50,611 nucleotides of DNA from a virus: positions 1 through 50,611 of IMG/VR virus record IMGVR_UViG_3300036466_000252; one strand, given 5' to 3'. Shown piece after piece: positions 29,874 to 38,916 of this stretch (its first letter is position 1; every line of letters starts with the position of its first letter). The translations under genes were made by a program, and so were the position numbers. A model generated the notes under the pieces. It was given only the letters and a program-made list of their open reading frames with translations. It was not told where the DNA came from and did no database searches.

Positions 29874-30996
29874 CCTCAACCCCCTGATAGTTCGCGGTAA
29901 CGCCAGTCTCCTGCGCCACTTGAGTATCGCTTAGGACGGCGAAAACGGGTGCGCGCACAACAACACGCTTTGCCCCAGCGGCCTTGACGCGCTGCACCAG
30001 CTCATCTGGGTTGATGTCACGGCCGATTGAGCCGCGCTGCCACAGGCGGTAATCCTCTACAGCCGCAGTTACGGCCGCCTGTATGGCGGCCGCCTGCGCG
30101 ACATGCTCGACGCTGACGTAATAATCGAAGTCTATAGCGTAACTGGCTGAGTCCGGGGCCAGCACCACCACCTTATCGGATAGCGGGCGCACCGTGTCGG
30201 CAGACAGGACGCCGTAAACCTGCGCAAGTATGTCGGCATCCGGCAGCACGCCCCCTTCAAGCAGCGGACGCACGTAGACCGTGCCCGGCTCGTCCTTCAG
30301 CCCGTAAACCGAAACATCAGTGATTGACTGGTTTGCTGTGCGCGCCCAGAACACGTAGGCAGCGCGAGGCCCGGCAACACTGAAAGACCCCGGGGCAAGG
30401 CGAATGCGGGTCCGCAGGTTTTCATCGCTTTCGGTGTCGGCACCGCCGCTGGTGGTGGTCGTGTTGGCGACTGCCTGCACATAAGGTAGCGGCTCGACCA
30501 GCGTATCAATCTGGCCCGGCAACAGACCGTTACCCGCAACGCCCGGCTCCTTCGCTTCCACAGTGACTTCCCCGGACAGTTGGCCGGCTGGTATATCGAG
30601 CGTCCCCTGCGTCACGAATATGGTGTCGGATGCTGAAACCTCGGCCCCGGGCGGTATTGTCGTAGCGGCCGGGCGGGCGGCCGACAGGGTGACGCGGACA
30701 GTGGCAAGCGCCGGCTGCGGGTCAAGACGGCCGCTATCCTCGCCAAGCACCAGCTCGCCCAGCGCGTCAAGGAATTCGCCCTGTGCATACGACAGCAAGT
30801 TCATCTTGCCCGCATAGTCGATGATGCCCCGCTGTTGGACGATCAGCGCGGCGATTGACTCGAGAAACAGGCGGCGCGGGTCGCCCGGGAAAAGGGTGGT
30901 GCCGGCCACAGCTTCAAAGCCGGTAATGACGGCCGCCTCAATCTTGGCCGCGTCTGTCTCTGCAAATGTCACATCGGGCAGGTTGTTGTTAGCCAT
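29866..30996 (-). CDS. J: P2 gpJ-like baseplate wedge protein
   Basis: A 376-residue protein starting MANNNLPDVTFAETD, overlapping the gp25-like gene by eight bases. GTTLFPGDPRRLFLESIAAL, YAQGEFLDALGELVLG and ESDENLRTRIRLAPGSFSVA identify the baseplate J/gp47 family, which forms the wedge. The C-terminal part (QRGSIGRDINPDELVQRVKA) also fits. Coupled to gpI downstream. Confidence 0.9.
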   Translation of the reverse strand: MANNNLPDVTFAETDAAKIEAAVITGFEAVAGTTLFPGDPRRLFLESIAALIVQQRGIIDYAGKMNLLSYAQGEFLDALGELVLGEDSGRLDPQPALATVRVTLSAARPAATTIPPGAEVSASDTIFVTQGTLDIPAGQLSGEVTVEAKEPGVAGNGLLPGQIDTLVEPLPYVQAVANTTTTSGGADTESDENLRTRIRLAPGSFSVAGPRAAYVFWARTANQSITDVSVYGLKDEPGTVYVRPLLEGGVLPDADILAQVYGVLSADTVRPLSDKVVVLAPDSASYAIDFDYYVSVEHVAQAAAIQAAVTAAVEDYRLWQRGSIGRDINPDELVQRVKAAGAKRVVVRAPVFAVLSDTQVAQETGVTANYQGVEDA

Positions 30997-31306
30997 CAAT
31001 CTTGATCCTTACGGTTGGTTTCATTCGGCCATCACCTGCACCGCTATCCTCTACATCGACCGCCAGCACGACCGCGCGGGGTTCCGCAGTCGCCAGACCG
31101 TCCACGATGCGCTGTGCCAGCTGCGCCCGGGCAATCTGGTAGGGCATGTCCACGATGCCCCAGTCCCAGCCGAACGCCCGATCAAGGGGCACGCTTCCTT
31201 GCCGGGTGGCCAGATAGGTGCGGACGTTTTGCAGCACCTCCGCTTGAACTGTTGATGGGGCGAAATCTATCGGCCCCAGCTGGTCGGTAACAATAAACTC
31301 TGCCAT
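30989..31306 (-). CDS. Baseplate wedge protein, gp25/P2 gpW family
   Basis: A 105-residue protein. QNVRTYLATRQGSVPLDRAF and WDWGIVDMP, with the helix LAQRIVDGLATAEPR, are typical of the T4 gp25/P2 gpW lysozyme-like (inactive) wedge family. It helps assemble the wedge around the hub and connects to gpJ, with which it overlaps. Confidence 0.85.
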   Translation of the reverse strand: MAEFIVTDQLGPIDFAPSTVQAEVLQNVRTYLATRQGSVPLDRAFGWDWGIVDMPYQIARAQLAQRIVDGLATAEPRAVVLAVDVEDSGAGDGRMKPTVRIKIDG

Positions 31307-31308
31307 TT

Positions 31309-31695
31309 TTACCCCGCGTATTCCTGCAGTTTGATGGTGACTGTTGACGCCATGACCACGCCGTTATTGCTGACGTGCTCCCAGCTGTCAGACACCGACT
31401 TGACCGCGAAGCGACCCTGCGGAATGCCGCCGATCATCAGGGTGTGGTATTCGCCATTTCGGGCCATGGAGCGCACGCGGCCAGCCTCGTCAGCTGGCAC
31501 GATGCCGAGACTGGCATTGAACGTCATGTCGAACTCGATTTCGTCCAGACCAGCGCCGATGAATTCTAGCTTGGGTTGCGTGTTAACGACGTCATGCACG
31601 CCCCAGCGACCGGCGTGCTCGCGCCGCAGCCCGGCAAACGTGCGCACCTTCTCGCTGCTCGATTCAAACGTTACAGGCCCGAATGTCCCGATCAT
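31309..31695 (-). CDS. U: P2 gpU-like tail protein
   Basis: A 128-residue protein. RREHAGRWGVHDVVNTQPKL, FIGAGLDEIEFDMTF and MARNGEYHTLMIGGIPQGRF with a final LQEYAG fit the phage_GPU family. P2 gpU is needed for tail completion. Here it lies after the spike (gpV) gene rather than between tape measure and X, so the order differs from P2. It is shorter than P2 gpU. Confidence 0.8.
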   Translation of the reverse strand: MIGTFGPVTFESSSEKVRTFAGLRREHAGRWGVHDVVNTQPKLEFIGAGLDEIEFDMTFNASLGIVPADEAGRVRSMARNGEYHTLMIGGIPQGRFAVKSVSDSWEHVSNNGVVMASTVTIKLQEYAG

Positions 31696-31704
31696 GTCAT
31701 TCCC

Positions 31705-32373
31705 TTATACGTTGCCGGGCACTTCGCCCTTATGGTTGTGGGTGCGGACGCTGACCCCACCGGCCGTAATGTCGCCATCGCCAGTCAGCTTGCCAGCTAC
31801 CCGGACGTCGCCTGTGATGGTCGCCTGCGCGCCGCTGCCGCCCGTCACGCTCATGCCGCCCTGCACGGCCACCGCGCCAGTAAAGGTCGTCTGAGGGCAG
31901 TCCACGTCCAGCTGCGGGCATGTCAGCGACACGTTACCGCCTGACGTTATGGTGATGGCGTTAGCGTTGTTGACGACGATTTCGCCCACGCAATCCACAG
32001 TCAAACGGCTGGCCTCTCGGTCGTATTCTATCATCGTCCCATCGGAATAAGTGACGTGATCCACGTCACCGCTACTGGTGGGCGTGTCATCGCTACTGCT
32101 GTAGACCGCGCCCAGCACGAAGCCAGCTTCAGCGCCTACCGGCATGAAAAGGCACAGCACGTGCTCGCCAATATCCGGCAGATGCGCATGCTTGTCCCGG
32201 TGCGTCTTGTCGGCCAGCACCTGCAGATTGTAGCTGACCATGTTATCGCGCTCGGCAAAGGTGACCCGCACGGTATAGCTGCCCGCGTCGCGGCTGGTCA
32301 CCTTGCCCACGCGGATCAACTCTTTGAACTTGGCGGCCAGCTGGCGAAGGTCGCGGCTTTGATTGTCGATCAT
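31705..32373 (-). CDS. V: P2 gpV-like baseplate spike
   Basis: A 222-residue protein. The N-terminal OB-fold (VGKVTSRDAGSYTVRVTF and DIGEHVLCLFMP) is followed by a triple-stranded beta-helix stretch with alternating short strands. The tip region has THNHKGEVPG, where HxH-type histidines in P2 gpV bind iron at the spike tip. It punctures the host outer membrane. Size matches P2 gpV (about 211). Confidence 0.9.
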   Translation of the reverse strand: MIDNQSRDLRQLAAKFKELIRVGKVTSRDAGSYTVRVTFAERDNMVSYNLQVLADKTHRDKHAHLPDIGEHVLCLFMPVGAEAGFVLGAVYSSSDDTPTSSGDVDHVTYSDGTMIEYDREASRLTVDCVGEIVVNNANAITITSGGNVSLTCPQLDVDCPQTTFTGAVAVQGGMSVTGGSGAQATITGDVRVAGKLTGDGDITAGGVSVRTHNHKGEVPGNV

Positions 32374-32374
32374 C

Positions 32375-33388
32375 TCAATACCCCAGTGTCTTGCGTGCAG
32401 TCAGCTCGGTGGAATACCCGCTGCTGCCGTCATAGGTGTGGCGCGCGCGCTCGATCAGGTAGGGACCGTCCAGCGCGCCGAAGCTGGTCAGCAGTGCCGT
32501 CACGCCGGCCTGCATTGTCGTGTCGCCAGCCATGGTGATGGTGGCCGTCACCTCGTCGCGGTTCTTTTCGCGCAACCGGGCAGCAGCCAATTCCCGGGCG
32601 TCTGCCAGTGATTCGACCCGCTCCTTAACTTCCAGCGTCTGTCCGGTGGCCGGCGCGCCCTCTGGCTCGAACACGTATTCAAGGTCGGCATCGTTCTGGG
32701 CGTCGTGGTAACGCACTCGACACTTGGAGTACTTGTCATTGGACTTGGTGCGCAGCCGGGCGGAAGTCACCCTGCTTGTGTCGGCATCAATGAAGCGCGT
32801 CGGGACCGTAGCCTCGGCGTCCTTCTCGCTGTACACCACCAGCCTGCCCTCGGTGAACTTGACGGACAGCCCGCGCTCCTTCGCCTTGCGCCGCAGAAAC
32901 GCAAGGTTGCTTTCTTCGAACTGGTCCACGCGCTGATAACTGACTTTCGGGCCGTCATAGTAGCTTTCGACGCCGGACTCACTAGCCAGCTGTTCCACGA
33001 TTTCCTGCAGCGTGGTGCCCTCCCACGTGCGCACCTTGACTTCCCGGCGCAGCGCCCCGGGCGCGCTCTCGATAGGCGTGCTGGCGGCCTTTATCGTAAC
33101 CGTGTGGGGCATCAGGTTGACCGTCACATCGTCAATCTCAAACGTCCCGCAAGGCAGCACCTGACCGGTAAAAGCGTCCACTATGGCGGCGGTCAGCACC
33201 GCGCCTTTCTGCGGGAACCACGGGCCTGCCCAGTAGCCGTTCCGATCCTGCAGCGTCACCTGCAGGTCATCGGCCTTGTCGCCGTCATTGTCGGTGTAGC
33301 TGAAAGACAAGAGGTCTTTCGATACATCAGCCGTGATGCTGACATTATTGTAAAGCAGCGTCAGCGACGCCCTGCGCGCGTTGGCCAT
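32375..33388 (-). CDS. P2 gpD-like baseplate hub / late control family
   Basis: A 337-residue protein. SYTDNDGDKADDLQVTLQDR and YWAGPWFPQKG, the QFEESNLAFLRRKAKERGLS block, and RARHTYDGSSGYSTELTARK at the end identify the phage late-control gene D/gp27-like hub family, which connects tube and spike. Follows gpX, as in P2. Confidence 0.88.
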   Translation of the reverse strand: MANARRASLTLLYNNVSITADVSKDLLSFSYTDNDGDKADDLQVTLQDRNGYWAGPWFPQKGAVLTAAIVDAFTGQVLPCGTFEIDDVTVNLMPHTVTIKAASTPIESAPGALRREVKVRTWEGTTLQEIVEQLASESGVESYYDGPKVSYQRVDQFEESNLAFLRRKAKERGLSVKFTEGRLVVYSEKDAEATVPTRFIDADTSRVTSARLRTKSNDKYSKCRVRYHDAQNDADLEYVFEPEGAPATGQTLEVKERVESLADARELAAARLREKNRDEVTATITMAGDTTMQAGVTALLTSFGALDGPYLIERARHTYDGSSGYSTELTARKTLGY

Positions 33389-33391
33389 GCG

Positions 33392-33595
33392 TCACCCCCT
33401 CCGCCATGGTGGCAGCTCGACCGTGGCCTCGCTGGCTATGGTGGGCACCGTCAGCACAGTGCCAGCTGGAAAAACCACCCGGAACCGCTGCCCCGGGTTG
33501 GCCTCGATCAATGTGCTCATCTGCTTTTCGTCGCCGTAAACGCGAAAGGCGATGATGTCCCATGTGTCGCCCTGCAGGGTGGTGTAATCAGTCAT
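33392..33595 (-). CDS. X: P2 gpX-like (LysM-type) tail protein
   Basis: A 67-residue protein starting MTDYTTLQGDTWDIIAFRVY. The TLQGDTWDxIA...YGDEKQM...NP and FPAGTVLTVP patterns match the small LysM-like gpX family, and the length equals that of P2 gpX. It is a tail/baseplate component. It overlaps the tape measure gene by eight bases. Confidence 0.88.
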   Translation of the reverse strand: MTDYTTLQGDTWDIIAFRVYGDEKQMSTLIEANPGQRFRVVFPAGTVLTVPTIASEATVELPPWRRG

Positions 33596-36050
33596 AGCTC
33601 AAGCGCTCCTCGTCCTCGTACTGCTCGCGCAGCTTCATGAGCAGGTCGTCATGCCCTGCCGTTAGCGCTTGGGTAACGTCCTGCCGGGTTGTGCTGCTGC
33701 CGCCTTGCACGGTTATTTGCGGGCGATAGGTCAGCTGCACCACTTGGCTGCCGCCTGACGCCGGGCCGGAAAGGCTGTCTGCACCGATGGTGCGTGACAG
33801 GGCAGCTTGGGAGTCCTGCAGCACGCCGCCCTGCCCGTATGCGGTGACGGGCACGTGAATGCCTTGCGATGCCACTGCCATGCCTGCGGACAGGCTGGCG
33901 GCCATGCCTGCGGCCATAGGCTTGGCGATAGCGCTGCCGCCCGCCTTGGCCACCCCATCGCCAAGCGTGGTCATGATCCGCTGCCCGCTTAGGGTCAGCT
34001 GACTGAGCGGGCCTTTCTTGGCGTCGGAGAACGGCAGGTATTCGCGCACTTCCGCAAACGCGCCTTCGACCTTGGCGACAAGATCATCTTTCATGGACAG
34101 GATGCCATCGGCCAGCGTGCCCATGATGGCCTTGCCGCTCTCGAAAAGATTGATGCCTTCGATGTAGTCCATGACTGATTGCCACGCGCTGACCATCCAC
34201 TCGACCGGCTCGAAGGTCATCAGGTATTCCACCATGCCATCAACGGCATTGCCGACACTGGCTTTGATGGTACCCCACAGCTCGGACGCCTTGGCTGACA
34301 GGTAATCCCAGTTCTCGTAGATCAGGTAACCAGCCGCTGCCAGCGCCGCGAGGCCGGCGATTATGAGGCCGATTGGGTTTGCCGTCATTGCGGCATTGAG
34401 CAGCCATTGCGCGCCCGCAAGCGCCTTGGTGGCGGCGCTGGCGATAGCGCCAGACTTGGCCAGCAGATAGAGGCCGCGCCCGGTCTGCCATAGTGCCGAC
34501 ACCATGCCCAGCGCTGACGCAATAACCTTGGCGCTGAATACCCCGGCCACGATCAGTGCGAGGTTGTCATAGCCGCCCACCAGCTCCGCGACTTGCGCGG
34601 TAACCTTGGCCATGGTGCCCAGATACGAGCCAATGCCTTTCGCCGCCTCGATTATATGCGGCAGCGCGTCACCCAAGCGGGACTGCAGGACGTTGCCCCA
34701 CTCCTCAATCTGGTCGCGGTTTTCCGCCACCCACTGGCTCATTTCGCGCATGCCTGTGGTTAGCGCCGGGACCAATGCAAGCGCCATGGTATTGCGCACG
34801 CCGATAAGCGCACCTTGCGCCTCCCGCATCGCCTTGGTGTATTCGCGCGCTGACTTGCCGCCCTTGTCGCCCAGCGTGTACCCCAGTTCGTCGGCCCGTT
34901 CTTTCAGGCGCTCAATCTGGTCAGCCGATGCACTGGCCAGCTCGGCCATCTGTTCACCGCCAGTACCGCCGAACAGTTCGTCAACAATGCGCTGCCGGGC
35001 AGCCACGTTTTCGATGCCCCGCAGCTTCTCCGCCACCACGTCGAACAGCTTGGCGGTATCGCCCGACAGGTCCGCCACTTTCTGCTGAGACAGGCCCAAG
35101 CGGCTGAATGCCTCTTCTGCCGGCCCCACCCCGGTGACGGCGAATTCATCCGCCCGCAGTGACAGCTCCTTGATACCGTCAATCATGGCGTCTTGCTGCA
35201 CGCCATACTGCCGCCCCACGTACTCGAGACGGGATAGCTCGCTGACGGTCAGGCCAAGGCGCTCGGCCCATTGCGCGGTTTCGTTGGCGCTTTCAGCAAA
35301 GCCGTGAACCATGAAGGTGGTAGCGCCACCCACGACACCCGCCGCCACGGTAGCGTTCCGCCCAAGGGTGCCCAGCTCGGTGCCGAACTTGCCGGCAGCA
35401 CCCGGCAGGTCGGCACCCACGACACGCCGCCAGCCTTCCGCGCGCCGCTGCGTGCGCAGCAGCTGGCGGGCCAGACGTTCCTGCTCTTCGGTGAGGTTTT
35501 CAGTGGACTGGCCGGCCTCGGCCATCTCCGCGCCCAAGCGGTCCAGCTCTGTGCGCTGCTGGTCGGCTGCGGTGCCCAGCTTGCGGGCGTCGCGGGCGGC
35601 GCGTTCCATTTCGCGGCCAAGGCTGTTTGTTTGGCGCTCGGACGCCCGGAACTCTTTGCGCACCGATGCGGCCCGGTCACGGGCTGCAGCAAGCTGCTGC
35701 ACCATGGCTTCGGTGGGTTCCTCGGTGTTGCGCATTTCATGCGCCAGACGTTGCACTTCGCCTTCGGCATCTTGGAGGGTCCGCGCAAGGGCGCGTGTCG
35801 GCCCCTTGGCGGTTTCAAACTCTTGCGAAAGCCGGGCGGCCTCCGCCTGCGCTTGATCGAACTTCTGCTGCGTCTCGGTCACTTCGCGCTGCAGGTTGTC
35901 AAAGCGGGTCACGCGGTTGCGCTGCGTCTCTAGTTGCTGCGCTCGCTCGTTTAGCTGGCCAAGGTTGTTGCTTGCGGACAGCACCGAGCTATTGAATGAC
36001 CGGGAAACCTTCCCGGCCAATTCGACGGCTATTTGGTATGCGTTTGCCAT
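33588..36050 (-). CDS. T: Tail tape measure protein (P2 gpT-like)
   Basis: An 820-residue protein. Residues about 25-205 form a long coiled coil (LQREVTETQQKFDQAQAEAA). The TMP core follows with ESANETAQWAERLGLTVSEL and LFDVVAEKLRGIENVAAR, then hydrophobic segments (about 495-600) and a C-terminal region with ADGILSMKDDLVAKVEGAF. Length is close to P2 gpT (815) and sets the tail length. It starts two bases after the E' extension stop. Confidence 0.92.
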   Translation of the reverse strand: MANAYQIAVELAGKVSRSFNSSVLSASNNLGQLNERAQQLETQRNRVTRFDNLQREVTETQQKFDQAQAEAARLSQEFETAKGPTRALARTLQDAEGEVQRLAHEMRNTEEPTEAMVQQLAAARDRAASVRKEFRASERQTNSLGREMERAARDARKLGTAADQQRTELDRLGAEMAEAGQSTENLTEEQERLARQLLRTQRRAEGWRRVVGADLPGAAGKFGTELGTLGRNATVAAGVVGGATTFMVHGFAESANETAQWAERLGLTVSELSRLEYVGRQYGVQQDAMIDGIKELSLRADEFAVTGVGPAEEAFSRLGLSQQKVADLSGDTAKLFDVVAEKLRGIENVAARQRIVDELFGGTGGEQMAELASASADQIERLKERADELGYTLGDKGGKSAREYTKAMREAQGALIGVRNTMALALVPALTTGMREMSQWVAENRDQIEEWGNVLQSRLGDALPHIIEAAKGIGSYLGTMAKVTAQVAELVGGYDNLALIVAGVFSAKVIASALGMVSALWQTGRGLYLLAKSGAIASAATKALAGAQWLLNAAMTANPIGLIIAGLAALAAAGYLIYENWDYLSAKASELWGTIKASVGNAVDGMVEYLMTFEPVEWMVSAWQSVMDYIEGINLFESGKAIMGTLADGILSMKDDLVAKVEGAFAEVREYLPFSDAKKGPLSQLTLSGQRIMTTLGDGVAKAGGSAIAKPMAAGMAASLSAGMAVASQGIHVPVTAYGQGGVLQDSQAALSRTIGADSLSGPASGGSQVVQLTYRPQITVQGGSSTTRQDVTQALTAGHDDLLMKLREQYEDEERLSYD

Positions 36051-36051
36051 G

Positions 36052-36512
36052 TCATTTCCGCTTGGTTGACTGTTTTACGGCTGCCGTCCAGCCGGACAGT
36101 CTGCGGATCGGAATACTCATCCAGTAGCTGACCGGCGTGCTGCTGACGCCTTGCGACAGATGCAGGGCGGTCACCCGGACTTCATGCGCGGGATTGCGCC
36201 CTAGCCTAGCAAAAAAGCCTGCGCTCTCCGGCACATCTCGGACACGTCAGCGGCGCTCATCTTGCGCGTGGCCTCATAGCTGATGCCACAAGCACGGCAC
36301 GCGATAAGACGCTGGTAGGCAGGTGACAGCGCGGGCACGGATGCAAACTTGCCCAGCGCTGCAAATTCGTCATCGACAGCCTCAAGGTCGTCGCCGGTCA
36401 GCTGGTCGAAGTCGAACGTAATAGTGGCGATTTCCTTTTCGTCGTGCATGACCGGCTTGCGCAGTTTCATGACGTTGGAAACGGGATTGTTGGCGGGTTT
36501 AGCTGCGGCCAT
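36052..36512 (-). CDS. Tail assembly chaperone, frameshifted E-E' product
   Basis: Predicted product of -1 frameshifting at 36210-36216: the first 101 residues from the E frame, then 52 residues from the overlapping frame (ARLGRNPAHEVRV onward to STKRK), about 153 residues in all. The E' frame ends at 36052, two bases before the tape measure start. In P2 and lambda a minor frameshifted chaperone binds the tape measure during tail assembly. The E' extension is basic. The location, overlap and slippery site all match P2 E+E'. Confidence 0.82.
36201..36512 (-). CDS. Tail assembly chaperone, P2 gpE-like
   Basis: A 103-residue protein starting MAAAKPANNPVSNVMKL. TITFDFDQLTGDDLEAVDDE and SPAYQRLIACRACGIS resemble the P2 gpE family. 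Ends LLG then TAG, just after the slippery site. It lies between tube and tape measure. A GCCCCGG/CCGGGGC hairpin without T tract (36552-36571) precedes it and may adjust its expression relative to the tube. Confidence 0.85.
   Translation of the reverse strand: MAAAKPANNPVSNVMKLRKPVMHDEKEIATITFDFDQLTGDDLEAVDDEFAALGKFASVPALSPAYQRLIACRACGISYEATRKMSAADVSEMCRRAQAFLLG
36210..36216 (-). other. -1 ribosomal frameshift site T TTT TTG
   Basis: On the reverse strand the E frame reads GCT TTT TTG, placing the heptamer T TTT TTG in the correct phase for simultaneous slippage. P2 uses the same class of site for E/E'. The downstream mRNA could fold GGGCGC...GCGC, but this was not computed. Confidence 0.82.
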
Positions 36513-36589
36513 TTCATGGCTCCTTGTGGTGTCAGTCTTTTGGGATTGGTGACGCCCCGGGGTTGCCGGGGCGCTTGCTCATTGTACCG

Positions 36590-37114
36590 TTAATTGAAGC
36601 CCAAATGCTCGCGCACGGAATCCAGAATGTCGGTATCGCCGGTCTTGTCGATATAGTTGAACTTGTCGATCTCGCGCACGGCCGTGCCGTCATACCAGAC
36701 CTTGATACGGCGGACTTCATACTCGCCGCTGGCGTCCATGGTGCTACCCATGGCGACAGAGCCAAGGTCGGTAGACTTGGGCACCACCGTCATGGCAACG
36801 CGCAGCGGTACGCTCTTGATGCCGCCGCCACCTGCGTCCTCGACCTGAATTGACCCGCGCACTTCGATATTGTGGGTGGTGGTTGCCGACAGCTCGATGA
36901 TGCTGCGGGTGACGGTGCGGAAGTTGATGCTGGTCGTCATGCTGCCGTAGTGACCCATAACCGGCTGGTCGACTTCGCCCGCGATGCCTGCACCGGATAC
37001 CGTCTGCGTGATTGCGGCGATGGTCGGCAGCGTGACATCCGCGACGCCCAGCATGTTTTCCGCATCGTTGTATACGCGGAAGTTGATCAGCATTTCCGGG
37101 ATTTGATTAGCCAT
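36590..37114 (-). CDS. FII: Tail tube protein (P2 FII-like)
   Basis: A 174-residue protein. IPEMLINFRVYNDAENMLGV and AGIAGEVDQPVMGHYGSM, with EVRRIKVWYDGTAVREIDKF and NYIDKTGDTD, identify the P2 FII major tail tube family; the length is close to P2 FII. It forms the inner tube. Encoded right after the sheath. Confidence 0.92.
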   Translation of the reverse strand: MANQIPEMLINFRVYNDAENMLGVADVTLPTIAAITQTVSGAGIAGEVDQPVMGHYGSMTTSINFRTVTRSIIELSATTTHNIEVRGSIQVEDAGGGGIKSVPLRVAMTVVPKSTDLGSVAMGSTMDASGEYEVRRIKVWYDGTAVREIDKFNYIDKTGDTDILDSVREHLGFN

Positions 37115-37125
37115 TTGCTATGTCC

Positions 37126-38580
37126 TTAGCCGAAAAGGGTTTCGAGGTACTGGGGATCGTATTCAATCACGAAATCCAGTTCGCGCGCCGGGCTGGGCGG
37201 GGTCAAGTAGACGTGGAAACGGGCGATGCCGTCCATCAGGTCAGTGGCCGGGTTTTCGTCAGACTGGAACTCTACGCGGCCGCCAAGCAGGTATTCGCGG
37301 GCGGTCAGGCCGTTGATCCAGATGTTGGCGCTGTCGGTCACCGTCTCGATAAGGCGGCGGCGTAACGGGAAGTCGACGCGCTGCCAGAAGGTGGTCACCA
37401 GCGTATTACCCACCCAACTATTCATGCGACGGATCGGGATGAAGGTGTCCTTGGGGTCAGTGCTGCCCGGGTAAGCGCTGGTGCGGTTGCCCCAGACTTT
37501 CCAGCCGCCGATGAAGTTGAGGCCAGTCACAATGCCCTGGCCGTTCAGGTAATTGGCCATGTCCGGGCCAAGCACCACTTCGCTGCCGTCTGCAAGAACG
37601 AGGCTGTCTGCTTGCAAGTCGAGGTTGCTGGGCGAACGGTACGGGATGCCATCGCTGTCGGCATCGGCCTGCAGGTTGACCGCTGCCACGTGCAGCGACA
37701 TGCGCATGCGACGGCTGCCCAGACCGACGCGCGGCCAGCACGCCACCAGCTTGGGCGCTGTGAAGCCGTTGTCGTTCTTCCACGCGGGTGCCTTGGTGTA
37801 CTGGTCCGCGCCGCTGGCGTCGGTCGGAATGTCCGCCAGAGCCAGTGCGGTGAAATGGTTGTTGATGTTGCCGGCCTTTGCTTCGAGCACAGCGCCCACG
37901 GTGGTATCGGTGCCGAAGCGCGGGGCAAGAATCTGACCCGGGATGATGCGGAACAGCGGGAAAATGCTGTTGACCAGCTCAAGCCCAGTGGCTGCGCCTG
38001 ACGCCACGTCAATGCCGCCCACGACGTCATCAGCCGTCACCGCGCTGGGGTCCAGCGCCGAGTAATCGATCGTCGCTGCGCCTGACAGGCTGCCGCCCGG
38101 CACCTTGGTGATGACGCCGAAACCTTCGTCATTGATGGCGAAGGTGTAATCAGTGCCTTCAACGTAGGTGGTGCCGCCGCCTGACGCCTTGACGACGACA
38201 GTTGAGGCGACCGGGTGCAGGACCGACAAGACAGCCTCATCGTCGCTATCGAAGGTCAGGGTTTCATCTGTTTGATCGGTCTTGTGGGTCGCCGGGTCCA
38301 GTACGTTGATAAGCACCAGCGGGCCTACGTTGTACAGGCTGAAGAACGTGAACAGGGCTTCGGACAGATCGAAGTTTTCGTGGTCGTCGTGGTAGCCCAG
38401 CGCCGCGACTGCCTCGGCGTAGGTGTAGGCCAGTACCGGCTTATTGACGCTGCCAGCGCCATCTGCAGCCATGTGCACCGGGGCACAGCCCACGATAACC
38501 GGCAGACCAGATTCCACCCGGGTGGGCGGCAGGATGGAGGTGGGCACCTCAGAAGAATACGCCCCGTGCTTATACGCCAT
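37126..38580 (-). CDS. FI: Tail sheath protein (P2 FI-like)
   Basis: A 484-residue protein, longer than P2 FI (about 396). YKHGAYSSEVPTSILPPTRV at the N-terminus, PLVLINVLDPATH, and RRMNSWVGNTLVTTFWQRVD with AREYLLGGRVEFQSDENPAT in the C-terminal half are sheath hallmarks. The extra length lies in the central beta-rich insert (about 100-190). This is the contractile sheath. Confidence 0.92.
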   Translation of the reverse strand: MAYKHGAYSSEVPTSILPPTRVESGLPVIVGCAPVHMAADGAGSVNKPVLAYTYAEAVAALGYHDDHENFDLSEALFTFFSLYNVGPLVLINVLDPATHKTDQTDETLTFDSDDEAVLSVLHPVASTVVVKASGGGTTYVEGTDYTFAINDEGFGVITKVPGGSLSGAATIDYSALDPSAVTADDVVGGIDVASGAATGLELVNSIFPLFRIIPGQILAPRFGTDTTVGAVLEAKAGNINNHFTALALADIPTDASGADQYTKAPAWKNDNGFTAPKLVACWPRVGLGSRRMRMSLHVAAVNLQADADSDGIPYRSPSNLDLQADSLVLADGSEVVLGPDMANYLNGQGIVTGLNFIGGWKVWGNRTSAYPGSTDPKDTFIPIRRMNSWVGNTLVTTFWQRVDFPLRRRLIETVTDSANIWINGLTAREYLLGGRVEFQSDENPATDLMDGIARFHVYLTPPSPARELDFVIEYDPQYLETLFG

Positions 38581-38583
38581 GCG

Positions 38584-38916
38584 TTACCCCTTGATCTCGT
38601 TCAGTTTGTTTGCGGCGGCTGCAAAGTGCCGCGCTTCGCGTGAGCCACGCTGCGCCAGTCGCTTGCGGGCCTCGGCCAGACCGGAGACTGGCACGAACAG
38701 GTGGTGCAGCTCGGGAACCTGCCCGACCAGCGCATCAATGTGTGCCGGCTTGCCGCCACGGTAGATAGTGAATTGCCGGAGTGCATGGCGCTGCACTGTC
38801 GGGCCAATGTAAATGACGGTGGCAGGTGCCGGCTTTGATGCCGGGGCCGCCGCTGCCTTTGGCGCTGCTTCGTCCTTCGGTGCCGCCTGCTGGGCTTTAC
38901 TCGTATCCCGAGCCAT
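38584..38916 (-). CDS. Small basic hypothetical protein of the tail module
   Basis: A 110-residue protein. It has a low-complexity Ala/Pro/Lys N-terminus (about 1-35), then a short beta/alpha domain (ATVIYIGPTVQRHALRQFTI). It overlaps the upstream neck gene by 20 bases and lies three bases before the sheath gene. Function unknown, perhaps a head-tail assembly factor. Confidence 0.65.
   Translation of the reverse strand: MARDTSKAQQAAPKDEAAPKAAAAPASKPAPATVIYIGPTVQRHALRQFTIYRGGKPAHIDALVGQVPELHHLFVPVSGLAEARKRLAQRGSREARHFAAAANKLNEIKG

Noticed and set aside
36553-36571. GC hairpin before the tail chaperone gene as a terminator
   Set aside because: It has no following T tract and sits inside the tail operon; at most an attenuator.
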